Origin: Pseudorhodobacter sp. PARRP1 | GTDB lineage: Bacteria; Pseudomonadota; Alphaproteobacteria; Rhodobacterales; Rhodobacteraceae | Length of the DNA: 64,000 nt | NCBI GenBank assembly: GCA_002256245.1 | Contig: NKIU01000003.1 | Span: forward strand, 248,001 to 312,000 | Reading direction: 5' to 3' | Shown here: positions 41,082 through 49,862 of the stretch, piece after piece | How positions within the stretch are numbered: the stretch's first letter is position 1 | Layout of the letters: the number at the start of each line of letters is the position of its first letter | Notes under the pieces: generated by a model | What the model was told of the DNA's origin: nothing | Seen by the model: the letters and a program-made list of their open reading frames with translations, nothing else | Databases searched by the model: none | Made by a program: the position numbers and the translations under genes

Positions 41082-41394
41082 TCTGGGCGTGGCGCTGTTG
41101 GCTGTCAGCGTGACGGCTGCCTGCGATCCGCAGGTGCTGGCCGACAAGGCGATGCGGCGGACGGCGGAAACCGTGGTGCGCCCGGTGATGGCGCGCGAGT
41201 TGCCGGGCAATGTGGCCGAGGCGGCAACGCAATGCGTGCTCGATGCGGCATCGCCCGAGGAAACCCGCGCGCTTGCCCGCGATGTGGGGGTCGAGGCTGG
41301 CACGTTGACGGTGCAGAACATCCGCAACCTTGCCACAAGGCCCACCGCCACGGCGTGTTTTGCGCGCAATGGCGTGCCACCGCTGAAAGGCTGA
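41062..41394 (+). CDS. Small exported protein of unknown function (second of three)
   Basis: 110 residues from ATG 41062, which has GGAGGA 7 nt upstream (an ATG at 41056 sits too close to it). Begins MPVCRFNLGVALLAVSVTAAC, a signal peptide with a possible lipobox Cys. The mature part is helical with three further cysteines (ATQCVLDAASPEETRAL, TACFARNG). It overlaps the previous gene by 20 bp. Family unknown. Confidence 0.7.
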   Translation: MPVCRFNLGVALLAVSVTAACDPQVLADKAMRRTAETVVRPVMARELPGNVAEAATQCVLDAASPEETRALARDVGVEAGTLTVQNIRNLATRPTATACFARNGVPPLKG

Positions 41395-41397
41395 CCG

Positions 41398-41709
41398 ATG
41401 CGCCCAACTACCTCCCTGCGGATACTCGCCCTGCTCGCTCTCTTGCCGCTGATCGCCTGCGGGCCGATCCCGCGCGCGCAGGCCGAGCGCGAATGTTACG
41501 AGCGCGCCCGTCTGGCCGAGCATCCGCGCGGTGAGTTGGGCGTGGGCATCGGATCGGACGGGCGCAGCCACACCTTTGGCGAGATCACCTTCAGCAACGA
41601 TTATCTGCAGGGCAAAGACCCTGATCAGGTTTACCAGAATTGCGTCTATCACCGCTCGGGTGAGATGCCGACGCGCCCCTACACCAGCATTCCCGCCCAG
41701 CGTTCCTGA
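41398..41709 (+). CDS. Small lipoprotein of unknown function (third of three)
   Basis: 103 residues; signal sequence RILALLALLPLIAC with the lipobox Cys, then AERECYERARLAEHPRGELG and a C-terminal domain with FSNDYLQGKDPDQVYQNCVY, in which the two Cys may pair. Unrecognised family. It is 27 bp before sdhB. Confidence 0.7.
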   Translation: MRPTTSLRILALLALLPLIACGPIPRAQAERECYERARLAEHPRGELGVGIGSDGRSHTFGEITFSNDYLQGKDPDQVYQNCVYHRSGEMPTRPYTSIPAQRS

Positions 41710-41736
41710 CGCGGAAACGAACAAAAGGTCTGTCAG

Positions 41737-42513
41737 ATGGTTCAGTTTACCCTGCCGAAAAACTCGAAAATCCGCACCGGCAAGACCTGGCCGAAGCCTG
41801 AGGGCAAGAACGTGCGCAAGTTCCAGATCTATCGCTGGACACCCGATGACGGCGAAAACCCGCGTGTGGATACCTATTTCGTCGATATGGACAGCTGCGG
41901 CCCGATGGTGCTGGACGCGCTGATCAAGATCAAGAATGAGATCGACCCGACGCTGACGTTCCGCCGTTCGTGCCGCGAAGGCATTTGCGGCTCGTGTGCG
42001 ATGAACATCGACGGCATCAACACGCTGGCCTGTATTTACGGTCTGGATGAGGTGAAGGGCGATGTGAGGATTTATCCGCTGCCGCATATGCGGGTGGTGA
42101 AAGACCTGATCCCGGACCTGACGCATTTCTACGCCCAGCACGCCAGCATCATGCCCTGGCTGGAAACCAAGACCAACAAGCCCGCGAAAGAATGGCGGCA
42201 GTCGATTGAAGATCGCGCCAAGCTGGACGGGGTTTACGAATGTGTGATGTGCGCCTGCTGTAGCACCTCGTGCCCAAGCTATTGGTGGAACGGCGATAAA
42301 TACCTTGGGCCGGCGGCTTTGCTGCACGCCTACCGCTGGATCATCGACAGCCGGGATGAGGCAACCGGCGCGCGTCTGGATGATCTGGAAGACCCGTTCA
42401 AGCTTTATCGCTGCCACACCATCATGAACTGCACGAAGACCTGCCCGAAAGGGTTGAACCCGGCCAAGGCGATTGCCGAGGTCAAGAAGATGATGGTCGA
42501 GCGGGTGGTGTAA
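41737..42513 (+). CDS. sdhB: Succinate dehydrogenase iron-sulfur subunit
   Basis: 258 residues. The N-terminal ferredoxin domain has the [2Fe-2S] set [15 protein letters not shown] ... LAC; the C-terminal domain has [16 protein letters not shown] and [17 protein letters not shown] for the [4Fe-4S] and [3Fe-4S] clusters. Normal length. Separated from sdhA by three small exported-protein genes, all on the same strand. Confidence 0.97.
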   Translation: MVQFTLPKNSKIRTGKTWPKPEGKNVRKFQIYRWTPDDGENPRVDTYFVDMDSCGPMVLDALIKIKNEIDPTLTFRRSCREGICGSCAMNIDGINTLACIYGLDEVKGDVRIYPLPHMRVVKDLIPDLTHFYAQHASIMPWLETKTNKPAKEWRQSIEDRAKLDGVYECVMCACCSTSCPSYWWNGDKYLGPAALLHAYRWIIDSRDEATGARLDDLEDPFKLYRCHTIMNCTKTCPKGLNPAKAIAEVKKMMVERVV

Positions 42514-42516
42514 GCC

Positions 42517-43104
42517 TTGGCTGCGCGCCCCGATTACCAAAGGCGTGCCCGTGTGGCGCGCCTTTTTGGCATCGTGCTGGCCTGCGCTTTGGCGCTGACG
42601 GTCGGCGTGCCGTTGATGCGCGCGGTGTCGAAGGCGATCCCCTGTATGCTTGCGGAAGGCAAATGCAAAGGCGGCGATGGCTATGCAACGGCGTATTTTG
42701 CCGGGCTGACGCCGATTGCCGCCCCCTTGGCCAGTCGGCAGTTCTCGCAAGGTATCGTGCAGACCAATCTGAACGGCTTTGATTGCACCTTTGCCATCGC
42801 CGCTTTGGATGATCACGCGCCGATGATCCCGCCCGCGCGGCGCAAGAACGGCACGCCGGATATGGATTGGGGCGGTGGCTGGCGCGCGGTGACGGTGCTG
42901 ACGGCGACGGAAAGCGAAGACCTGCGCAGCTTGCTTGCGGTCTGCGGCACCTATTGGCCGACCGATCTGCAAAAACGCCTGACCGAGGCGCTGGCGAACC
43001 GCCGGATGCTGATCTCGGGGCGCGCGCCATACCGGCAGGTCAACCTATACCTGCCGCCGCAAGATGGCGTTGGTCTGGCCGCACGGATCAGGTTTGGCGA
43101 TTAG
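42517..43104 (+). CDS. Unknown membrane-anchored protein
   Basis: 195 residues if started at TTG 42517, 3 bp after the sdhB stop; GTG 42550 is an alternative. One hydrophobic segment (VARLFGIVLACALALTVGVP) anchors or exports it. The remainder has FDCTFAIAALDDHAPMIPPA, GGGWRAVTVLTATESEDLRS and GRAPYRQVNLYLPP. It contains cysteines near the start of the mature part (PCMLAEGKCKGG). No family recognised. Probably the last gene of the sdh transcript. Confidence 0.65.
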   Translation: MAARPDYQRRARVARLFGIVLACALALTVGVPLMRAVSKAIPCMLAEGKCKGGDGYATAYFAGLTPIAAPLASRQFSQGIVQTNLNGFDCTFAIAALDDHAPMIPPARRKNGTPDMDWGGGWRAVTVLTATESEDLRSLLAVCGTYWPTDLQKRLTEALANRRMLISGRAPYRQVNLYLPPQDGVGLAARIRFGD

Positions 43105-43111
43105 CGTGGCC

Positions 43112-43594
43112 TTAGCCAAGCGCCAGCAGCGCCGCCTGCGTGTCCGGCGTAAAGGTCTCAAACCCCTCGGTCAGCGCGTGCAGATCATCGACGATCTGGG
43201 CCACTTCGGCGCGCTGGCTTTCGGTAAAATCGGCCCCGGTTTTGGTGACACCGGCAATGGTGCGCGAGGCTTGCGGCCCCACCGCATAGGTCCAGCCATT
43301 GTGCAGCCCATGCGCGAGTGCATCGCGCAGCACGCCCTGCGGATCATGGTCGGCCAGATCGGCCCAGCGGATGCCGCCCACATGCGTCAGCCCCCAATGC
43401 ACCACCGGATCGCTCAGCATGAATCCGCGTTCACTGTAATGTTCAATCCACGCCTGATCGTAGGTTCTATACAAGATAGTCGGACGCGTGTAGCGGATAT
43501 GAATAGCCAAAGCGAAGCCGCTGTCACAAAGCGCACCCAATCGAATCAACCGCTCTGAAACAGCCTCGATCTTTGCAATATCCTTCACGTTCAC
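43112..43594 (-). CDS. LuxR-type autoinducer-binding protein lacking the HTH domain
   Basis: 160 residues covering only the autoinducer-binding half of a LuxR protein. The acyl-homoserine-lactone pocket residues are all there in the expected spacing: W49, Y53, D62-P63 and W77 in YDQAWIEHYSERGFMLSDPV, then VHWGLTHVGGIRWADL. It then ends with a short helix (PDTQAALLALG) where LuxR proteins have the DNA-binding GerE domain. The stop is genuine and no HTH is encoded after it. Divergent from a complete luxR and close to luxI, so it may bind signal, or heterodimerise with the full LuxR and dampen it, as the truncated TraR homologue TrlR does in Agrobacterium. That role is inferred. Confidence 0.8.
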   Translation of the reverse strand: MNVKDIAKIEAVSERLIRLGALCDSGFALAIHIRYTRPTILYRTYDQAWIEHYSERGFMLSDPVVHWGLTHVGGIRWADLADHDPQGVLRDALAHGLHNGWTYAVGPQASRTIAGVTKTGADFTESQRAEVAQIVDDLHALTEGFETFTPDTQAALLALG

Positions 43595-43618
43595 TCACCC
43601 TTTGGATGCTAGAGGTTG

Positions 43619-43639
43619 CGAAATACACTTTATCCGGGC
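43619..43639. promoter_or_regulatory. Motif shared by the two lux intergenic regions (copy 1)
   Basis: CGAAATACACTTTATCCGGGC between the divergent luxR-like genes. A close match, CGAAAATACAACTTCCGGGG, is at 44372-44391 before luxI. Candidate operator or promoter element. Confidence 0.4.
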
Positions 43640-43696
43640 AATCTCTACGTGACGAGGCTATGACCTGGCAGACCCCTCGGCAACTGTTTTGAGCAT

Positions 43697-44308
43697 ATGA
43701 CACTTCTGCAAGCAATGAAAAATCAGATCGAACATATTGCCCCGGCGGGTTCTTATGTCGCTTTGCGGGTTGGTTTCTCATTTCCTGAGGAGGAGATGAA
43801 CAATCTGCCGGACACTTGGGTGGAGTTTTACACAACCCACGGGCTAGTGGTGCAAGACCCGGCGATGCGCTGGGTCTATGGCAATGTGGGGGGTATCCGG
43901 TTCTCGGAAATGGCAGTGACCGACCCGCATCAGGTGCGCGCCCACGCGGCGGTGTTTGGTCTGGGGCATGGCGCTGCGGTGTCGGTGATGACGCCGCAAG
44001 ACAAGGGGCGGCGCAGTTACGGGCTGTTTTTCCGCGATGACCGCGACTTTGAAGATGCCGAGATGGATGGGCTGGTGCGAATCATGCAGCAGCTTCATGC
44101 CGGGCCAGAAGACGAAAAAAGCCTGACAAATGCCGAGGTCGAGGCGCTGAAGCTGCAATCAGAAGGCCTGCGGCTGAAACAAATTGCAGCGCGGTTGGGA
44201 ATTTCGGAAAGCGCGGTCAAGGCGCGGCTGAACAACGTCAAGCGTAAGTTGGGCGCGCGGACACAATCCCAAGCAGCTTCTATCGCGGCGGCGCGGCGTA
44301 TTCTTTAG
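43697..44308 (+). CDS. LuxR family quorum-sensing regulator
   Basis: 203 residues. The N-terminal autoinducer domain has W41, Y45 and D54-P55 (DTWVEFYTTHGLVVQDPAMR) but F69 where the pocket usually has Trp, which may shift ligand preference. The C-terminal GerE helix-turn-helix is complete (LTNAEVEALKLQSEGLRLKQ, then IAARLGISESAVKARLNNV). It precedes the luxI synthase by 129 bp on the same strand and is divergent from an HTH-less paralogue. Expected to control luxI in response to acyl-homoserine lactone. Confidence 0.9.
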   Translation: MTLLQAMKNQIEHIAPAGSYVALRVGFSFPEEEMNNLPDTWVEFYTTHGLVVQDPAMRWVYGNVGGIRFSEMAVTDPHQVRAHAAVFGLGHGAAVSVMTPQDKGRRSYGLFFRDDRDFEDAEMDGLVRIMQQLHAGPEDEKSLTNAEVEALKLQSEGLRLKQIAARLGISESAVKARLNNVKRKLGARTQSQAASIAAARRIL

Positions 44309-44371
44309 CCGTAAACGTTAATAGAGAAAATTTTAACTAATCCAACAGTCGCGTCAGATTTGCGCACTGTC

Positions 44372-44391
44372 CGAAAATACAACTTCCGGGG
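44372..44391. promoter_or_regulatory. Motif shared by the two lux intergenic regions (copy 2)
   Basis: CGAAAATACAACTTCCGGGG, 47 bp before the luxI start; counterpart of 43619-43639. It is not a classical 20-bp lux box (ACCTGTxxGATxGTACAGGT). Confidence 0.4.
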
Positions 44392-44437
44392 TATTGTTGC
44401 TGTATCAGAAACGATTCAGCATGTTTAGGAGACCCCC

Positions 44438-45112
44438 GTGGACAATATCCGCTTCGACTTTTCCGATTTCCATCGCTATGGCTCGGCATTTTACGACTTT
44501 CTGGCTTTGCGCAAGCAGGTGTTTGTCGATCAACTCGGCTGGGACGTGCCGCATAATGCCAAGGTCGAGATGGACCAATACGACACGCCGGTGGCGCATT
44601 ACTCGCTGGTTTTGAAACACGGCCAGGTTGTGGGCGGCGCGCGCGCGATGGCGACGACAGCCATCTGGGGCACGCATACCTACATGCTGCGCGACGCCTA
44701 TTCCGGCAAGCTGCCGCATATCCCGTCGCATGTGATGTCGGTGGAGATCGCCACGCCGCACGTGTGGGAATGCACCCGGCTGGTGATTTCGGACGCGCTG
44801 ACCACGGCGGCCGAGCGCACCGAATGTCTGACGGGCATTGTTGACGGCCTGGTGGAAATCACCCGTGCCGAGGGCGGCGAGGAGTTGATTTGCCTGTCGT
44901 CGCTGGCGCTGATGCGGGCGCTGCGCCAGATCGGCTATGAGGTGACGCGGTTGGGCGAGACCTACCGCAACGCCGAGGATGGCCGCCAATATGCCGTGCT
45001 GCGGATGCCCGCCGAATATTCGCGCGCGCGTCAGCGCCGGATCGCGCCGATTCCGTTCCCGACCCACCGGATGCGGGCCGAGCAGAGCTTCTTGCACGGC
45101 GCTACCGCATAG
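44438..45112 (+). CDS. Acyl-homoserine-lactone synthase (LuxI family)
   Basis: 224-residue autoinducer synthase using SAM and an acyl-ACP/CoA. All family residues are present: R25, F29 and W35 in LRKQVFVDQLGWDVP, D46 and D49 in EMDQYDTPVAHY, R69 in GGARAMATT, E111 and R114 in ECTRLVIS. Acyl chain length cannot be predicted reliably. Starts at GTG 44438 after TTAGGAGA. Paired with the luxR upstream. Confidence 0.93.
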   Translation: MDNIRFDFSDFHRYGSAFYDFLALRKQVFVDQLGWDVPHNAKVEMDQYDTPVAHYSLVLKHGQVVGGARAMATTAIWGTHTYMLRDAYSGKLPHIPSHVMSVEIATPHVWECTRLVISDALTTAAERTECLTGIVDGLVEITRAEGGEELICLSSLALMRALRQIGYEVTRLGETYRNAEDGRQYAVLRMPAEYSRARQRRIAPIPFPTHRMRAEQSFLHGATA

Positions 45113-45143
45113 GCGATGCTGCGCGGGCAGAAAAGGAAGCCCG

Positions 45144-45347
45144 ATGCCGCTGTTGTTGTTGATCTTGGTCGTGGCGGTGTTTGTTTACGCATGGTTCGCG
45201 CGGCGCAATTCAACCCTGACACGCGCCTGCCGCTGGCGGTTGGATCGGCTGACCGGGCCGACCCATTACCGCTGCGCCGCATGTGGGGCGGTTTGCGATC
45301 CGGGCGCGGCTGGCGCGCCCAGACAATGCCTGCGGGTTCAGCAATAG
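45144..45347 (+). CDS. Small membrane protein with Cys motif
   Basis: 67 residues from ATG 45144 (AAGGAAG upstream). An N-terminal membrane helix (PLLLLILVVAVFVYAWFARR) is followed by a basic stretch and a CxxC-type end (HYRCAACGAVCDPGAAGAP, then RQC) that could bind zinc. It is 31 bp after luxI and probably cotranscribed; the stop overlaps the end of the convergent aldo/keto reductase by 10 bp. Function unknown. Confidence 0.65.
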   Translation: MPLLLLILVVAVFVYAWFARRNSTLTRACRWRLDRLTGPTHYRCAACGAVCDPGAAGAPRQCLRVQQ

Positions 45348-46312
45348 CGCTCGATCGCCAGCAGTTGATGGTCGCCGTAGCGATCCCCCGCAGCAAAACC
45401 GGGTGGCAGGATGCGGTCAATCTCGGCGTGGTCTTCGGGGGTCAGCGTGATCTCGGTCGCTTGTGCCCACTCTGCCAGATGGGCGGCCTTGCGGGTGCCG
45501 GGAATCGGGATCAGGTGATCACCCTTGGCCAGAACCCAAGCCAGCGCGGTGGCCGATGTGCTCCAGCCGCGCGTGGCGCAAAACGCGCGGAAGCCGTTGA
45601 TTGCATGGGTATTCGCCGTGAAGTTCGGCTCGGTGAACCGCGGGTTCTGGCCGCGAAAGCCATCGGTCGGCGGCGTCAGGGGCGTGTCGCCCAACATGCC
45701 GCGCGCCAGTGGCGAGAACGGGACGAACGCCACGCCAAGCGCCTTGCAGGCCTGGATCAGCCCCAGTTCCGGCTGCCGCGTCCACAGCGAATATTCGTTC
45801 TGCACAGCGGTGCAGGGGTGGATCGCATGGGCGGCGCGCAGCGTATCGGGGGCAATTTCCGACATACCGTAGCCGCCGATTTTGCCCTCTTCGATCAGCC
45901 GCGACAGGGTGCCGATCACCTCGGCCAGCGGGCGGGCATGTTCGCGGCGGTGGATGTAGAACAACTCGACATGATCGCGGCCCAATCGTTTCAGCGAGGC
46001 CTCCAGTTCAGCCCGCAGATGCGCTTCAGAATTGTCGATACGGCGCGGCGGACCGGCGACGAAACTGGCCTTGGTCGCGATGGTGACATTGGGGCGACGG
46101 CTGGCCAGCCATTTGCCGATGATCGTCTCGGAAATTCCCATGCCATAGATGTTGGCGGTGTCGATAAAATTGATGCCATGCGCCAGCATCGCATCCAGAC
46201 AGGCCAGACTTTCAGCCTCGGTCGTATCGCCGAAAATGCCGCCAAACGACATCGCGCCAAGGCCAAGGGCCGAGATTTCGGGGCCATTTCGGCCAAGTTT
46301 GCGGGTTTTCAT
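45338..46312 (-). CDS. Aldo/keto reductase
   Basis: 324-residue NADPH-dependent oxidoreductase (AKR13/YajO-like). The start MKTRKLGRNGPEISALGLGA (AGGAG upstream) is typical. Catalytic residues lie in NFIDTANIYGMGISE (Asp, Tyr), VTIATKASF (Lys) and ELFYIHRRE (His). C-terminal LAWVLAKGDHLIPIPGTRKA binds the cofactor phosphate. Substrate unknown. It lies 51 bp downstream of the SHMT-like gene on the same strand, probably one operon. Confidence 0.9.
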   Translation of the reverse strand: MKTRKLGRNGPEISALGLGAMSFGGIFGDTTEAESLACLDAMLAHGINFIDTANIYGMGISETIIGKWLASRRPNVTIATKASFVAGPPRRIDNSEAHLRAELEASLKRLGRDHVELFYIHRREHARPLAEVIGTLSRLIEEGKIGGYGMSEIAPDTLRAAHAIHPCTAVQNEYSLWTRQPELGLIQACKALGVAFVPFSPLARGMLGDTPLTPPTDGFRGQNPRFTEPNFTANTHAINGFRAFCATRGWSTSATALAWVLAKGDHLIPIPGTRKAAHLAEWAQATEITLTPEDHAEIDRILPPGFAAGDRYGDHQLLAIERYC

Positions 46313-46362
46313 GGGCGTCTCCTGCTGAGGGGTGCGCAATAGACGCCCACGAATCGGATAGG

Positions 46363-47682
46363 TCAAGGGTGCATGTAGTGCAGGCCCTGAAAGTCTTTGC
46401 GCAGGGCGGCGGTGCGCGGTGCGATGCCTTCAGGGTCGTTGGAGCGCAGGCTTTCGGCGATCAGGCGGGCAAGCGCGGGGGCGTCGGCGGGCGTGACGCC
46501 ACGGCGCACCAATTCCGGCGTGCCGATCCGCAAGCCATTGAGATCATTGGCAAGGGCTGCGATGGGCAGGCCGATGCCACAGGCCAGAAACCCCGATTTG
46601 CGTAAGCTTTTCGACGCAGTCTGCCCGCCACCAAAGCCTGCTGCCTCAATCGCGAATTGGTGGCTTTGGGTGCTGCCCTTGCCTGCGGCAAAAATCGGCA
46701 AACCAAGCGCGCCGAGTTCCCGCGCCAGCGCCTGCGCCAGATCGACCATCGCCCGCGCGTAGGACGCGCCAAAGTCGCGCCAATCCAGCAAGGAAAGCGC
46801 CAGTGCGGCAGATTTCGCGGCATCGAAATTCGCCGTCATGCCGGGGTAGGCGATGTGGTCCAGCCGCTCGGCAATCTCGGCATCGTTGGTGACGATCAGC
46901 CCGCCCGCGGGGCCGCCCAGCGATTTATAGGTGCTCATCGTCATCAGATGCGCGCCTTCGTGCAGCGGATTGGCCCAGACCCCGCCCGCGATGATGCCGC
47001 ATTGGTGGGCTGCGTCAAACAGCACCTTCGCGCCAACCTCATCGGCGATTGCGCGGATTTCCGCCACCGGATGCGGGAACAGGTTAAGGCTGCCGCCGAC
47101 GGTGATCAGCTTGGGCTTTACATTGTGGGCGAGGGCGCGAAGTTGTTCAAGATCAACGGTATAGCCATCGGCGTTGATCGGGGCTGGGTGGGTGATCAGC
47201 CCGTAAAGCCCGGCACAGCCGCCCGCGTGATGGGTGACATGGCCGCCGATGGTGGCGGGCGGTGCGATGATGACATCGCCCGGTTTGGTCAGCGCCATAA
47301 AGCCGTAAAGGTTGGCCAAAGCGCCGGAGCCCACACGAATTTCGGCATATTTGGCTTGGAATATCTCGGCGGCGAGTTCGGCGGCGATCACCTCAATCTC
47401 CTCGATCGCCTCAAGCCCCATTTCATACTTGTCGCCCGGATAGCCCAGCGAGGGGCGGCTGCCGAGGCCGCGCGCCAGCACCGCTTCGGCGCGGGGGTTC
47501 ATGATGTTGGTGGCCGGGTTCAGATTGAAGCAATCGAGGTCGTGAATTTGGGTGTTGGCCTGAACCAGTGCCTCGATCCGGTCTGCCACTTGCGGGCTGG
47601 GCGCGGTGGTGTCGGCAGCGATGCGCTGGATCAGGCTTTCGCAGGCGGCGGGAACCCAAGGGCGGGGGGAAAGATGGGGCAT
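46363..47682 (-). CDS. Serine hydroxymethyltransferase-like PLP enzyme
   Basis: 439-residue fold-type I PLP enzyme of the SHMT family. FNLNPATNIMNPRAEAVLARG and LGYPGDKYEMGLEAIEEIEV resemble the SHMT substrate region. D223 and H226 (VLFDAAHQCG) and the Schiff-base lysine K253 in MSTYKSLGGPAGG are conserved, but the usual THKTLRGPRGG is altered and overall similarity is moderate. It may be an aldolase or methylserine-type hydroxymethyltransferase rather than housekeeping GlyA. Followed by an aldo/keto reductase and divergent from a LysR gene. AAGGAG precedes the ATG. Confidence 0.75.
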   Translation of the reverse strand: MPHLSPRPWVPAACESLIQRIAADTTAPSPQVADRIEALVQANTQIHDLDCFNLNPATNIMNPRAEAVLARGLGSRPSLGYPGDKYEMGLEAIEEIEVIAAELAAEIFQAKYAEIRVGSGALANLYGFMALTKPGDVIIAPPATIGGHVTHHAGGCAGLYGLITHPAPINADGYTVDLEQLRALAHNVKPKLITVGGSLNLFPHPVAEIRAIADEVGAKVLFDAAHQCGIIAGGVWANPLHEGAHLMTMSTYKSLGGPAGGLIVTNDAEIAERLDHIAYPGMTANFDAAKSAALALSLLDWRDFGASYARAMVDLAQALARELGALGLPIFAAGKGSTQSHQFAIEAAGFGGGQTASKSLRKSGFLACGIGLPIAALANDLNGLRIGTPELVRRGVTPADAPALARLIAESLRSNDPEGIAPRTAALRKDFQGLHYMHP

Positions 47683-47776
47683 GGTGATCTCCTTTCGTTG
47701 CAGCAGAGCAGAGCGGGGGCTTGCGGGCAAATCAGAATTGCGGAAAAATAGGGTTAGAAAAACTGCGGTATTTAAA

Positions 47777-47788
47777 CCTAAACTTAGG
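47777..47788. promoter_or_regulatory. Palindrome in the SHMT-like/LysR divergent promoter
   Basis: CCTAAACTTAGG, 14 bp before the lysR start, within a 120-bp AT-richer intergenic region. LysR proteins often bind such short dyads to control the divergent gene and themselves. Confidence 0.4.
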
Positions 47789-47802
47789 ATGGTTGCGCTC
47801 TC

Positions 47803-48699
47803 ATGGCCGTTGCCCCACCCAGACCAAAGGACTTGCCGCTATCGGCGCTGCGGGCGTTTGAAGCCGCTGCCCGGCTGGGCAGTTTTGCTTTGGCAGCAGC
47901 AGAACTGGGCGTGACGCCGGGTGCGGTCACGGCACACGTCAAATCGCTTGAGGCGCATCTGGGATCACCGTTGTTTCAACGCAGCGGGCGCGGCGTGGTG
48001 CTGACGCCTGTGGGCGCGCGCGCCTTGCCCGAATTCACGCTGGCCTTTGATGCACTGGGGGCCGCGGTGCAGGTTTTGCGTGCCGAAGCCGCCCCGCGCG
48101 TCGTGCATATCGCCACGTTGCCCGCATTGGCGCAGCTTTGGCTGTCGCCGCGCTTGCCTGCGCTTCGGGCGGCGGCACCCGAAATTGAAATCTCGATCAC
48201 AGCGATGGAGCAGCCGCCAAACCTGAAGCGGCTGCCGTATGACCTGAGCCTGTTTTACGGCGAAGGCGATCAGATCATCGCGCCAGATGTGATTTTTCCT
48301 GTGTGTTCTCCGTCACTTGCGGCAAGGTTGCGTGCGCCCGAGGATTTGGCAGGGATGACCTGCCTGACCGACGCAAGCTGGGCGCAGGATTGGAAAACCT
48401 GGGCTGATGTCGCGATGCCGGGGCATAATTTCGCGCCGCGCGGGCCGATGTTTTCGCTTTACGCGCTGGCGGTCGAGGAGGCTGCGGGCGGGGCCGGGGT
48501 GTTGATGGCGCATCAGGCGCTGGTGGCCTCTCACCTTGCGGCGGGGGCGCTGGTGGCCCCGTTTGCGCAGCGCGTGACGCTGCCGGGGGGCTTGCGGTTG
48601 TGGGCGGCCCGACCGATGCGGCCGGGTTCGGCCGTGCAGCGGGCCGCGCGGTTTTTGCAGGTGGCAGGCGCGCGCAGTTCAGGCGAAAGCGGCCTCTAG
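47803..48699 (+). CDS. LysR family transcriptional regulator
   Basis: 298 residues, GcvA-like. The N-terminal winged helix ([40 protein letters not shown]) is clear, followed by the periplasmic-binding-protein-like effector domain ([20 protein letters not shown] ... [19 protein letters not shown]). Divergently transcribed from the SHMT-like gene, which it likely regulates. Its 3' end overlaps the convergent deoD by 21 bp. Confidence 0.92.
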   Translation: MAVAPPRPKDLPLSALRAFEAAARLGSFALAAAELGVTPGAVTAHVKSLEAHLGSPLFQRSGRGVVLTPVGARALPEFTLAFDALGAAVQVLRAEAAPRVVHIATLPALAQLWLSPRLPALRAAAPEIEISITAMEQPPNLKRLPYDLSLFYGEGDQIIAPDVIFPVCSPSLAARLRAPEDLAGMTCLTDASWAQDWKTWADVAMPGHNFAPRGPMFSLYALAVEEAAGGAGVLMAHQALVASHLAAGALVAPFAQRVTLPGGLRLWAARPMRPGSAVQRAARFLQVAGARSSGESGL

Positions 48700-49383
48700 C
48701 GCCACTTCCACCATGGCGCCGAAACTGGTCTCGCGCTGATCGGCGGGCAAGGCTTCGTGCGTGAGGATATGGTCGGAAATCGTCAGCACCGCCAGCGCGC
48801 GACGGTTATGGCGGGCGGCGAGCATATACAACTCGGCGGCCTCCATCTCGACGCAAATCGTGCCGTGGCGCTGCAACTGGTCGGACAGATCGGGGCGTTC
48901 GTCGTAGAAGGTGTCGGACGAGAAAATCCCGCCCACATGCACCGGCACACCGATTTTCAGCGCCGCTTTATGCGCCGCCGACAGCAGGCCAAAATCGGCG
49001 CAGGGGGCAAAGTTCAACTCGCGGAAAATGCTGCGCGAGGGGCTGCCGCAGGTGCTGGCGGTCTGCGCCAGAACCACATCGCGCACCTTCACATCATGCT
49101 GCAACGCCCCCGCCGAGCCGATGCGGATCAGAGTTTGCGCGCCATAATCTTTCATCAATTCATTGGCATAGATCGAAAGCGACGGCATCCCCATGCCCGA
49201 GCCGTGGATGGTCACACGGTGGCCGCGCCAGGTGCCGGTATAGCCGAGCATGCCGCGCACCTCGTTCACCAAGACCGGGTTTTCCAGATAGGTCTGCGCC
49301 GCCCAACGGGCGCGGTAGGGGTCGCCGGGCAACAGCACGGTTTCGGCAATCTCGCCGGGCTTGGCGCCGATATGAAAGGTCAT
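48679..49383 (-). CDS. deoD: Purine nucleoside phosphorylase, DeoD type
   Basis: 234-residue hexameric PNP (phosphorolysis of purine nucleosides). Start [20 protein letters not shown] with the phosphate-binding GDPYRA segment. [39 protein letters not shown] and the base-binding [12 protein letters not shown] and [16 protein letters not shown] blocks follow. Standard length; alternative upstream starts are not homologous. Confidence 0.95.
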   Translation of the reverse strand: MTFHIGAKPGEIAETVLLPGDPYRARWAAQTYLENPVLVNEVRGMLGYTGTWRGHRVTIHGSGMGMPSLSIYANELMKDYGAQTLIRIGSAGALQHDVKVRDVVLAQTASTCGSPSRSIFRELNFAPCADFGLLSAAHKAALKIGVPVHVGGIFSSDTFYDERPDLSDQLQRHGTICVEMEAAELYMLAARHNRRALAVLTISDHILTHEALPADQRETSFGAMVEVALEAAFA

Positions 49384-49435
49384 CGCATTCTCCGTTTTCG
49401 GCGAAGCTATGACGTTTTGCGGGGCAGGGGAAGCC

Positions 49436-49786
49436 TTAGGCCAGCGCGCCTGCAAAGCTGGCTTTGTTCAGGCAGAATTCGGCATCCGAGGGCAGGGCAA
49501 ACGCGCCAAGTGCCAGCGTTTTGCTGCAGTTCTTGCGGTCTTTGCATTGGCCGCAGGTGGACAGCAGCGCGTGGTATTTGTCGTGATCGGCGTGCAACTG
49601 CGCCTCGGTCAGACCAAAAATCTCGGCCATTGCGCGCACCCGGTCGGGCACATCTTGCGGCATCCGCGCGAAGGCGGCGATCTGATCGCGCGTCATGCCC
49701 AGATCATCCAATTCGCGCGGGCTCAGCGCTGCAATCTCGTTCAAATCCTGCCAGCGGTGCATCAGCGTTTTGATCCGGTCGAACAT
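49436..49786 (-). CDS. DUF6455 family protein
   Basis: 116 residues. The N-terminal [22 protein letters not shown] resembles DUF1127 motifs. The C-terminal half has a cysteine cluster ([18 protein letters not shown] ... [10 protein letters not shown]) as in DUF6455 proteins of Rhodobacterales, possibly a metal site. The start at 49786 has AGGAGTGTCCC upstream. Function unknown. Confidence 0.75.
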   Translation of the reverse strand: MFDRIKTLMHRWQDLNEIAALSPRELDDLGMTRDQIAAFARMPQDVPDRVRAMAEIFGLTEAQLHADHDKYHALLSTCGQCKDRKNCSKTLALGAFALPSDAEFCLNKASFAGALA

Positions 49787-49862
49787 GGGACACTCCTGTT
49801 TTGTGCAAGATTGCCATGCCTGACGGGGGGCCGATTTGATCTGGCGCAAATGCGCGCGCGAT

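Noticed and set aside
44372-44391. Classical lux box before luxI
   Set aside because: The region lacks the ACCTGT...ACAGGT dyad; only a non-canonical shared motif is reported.
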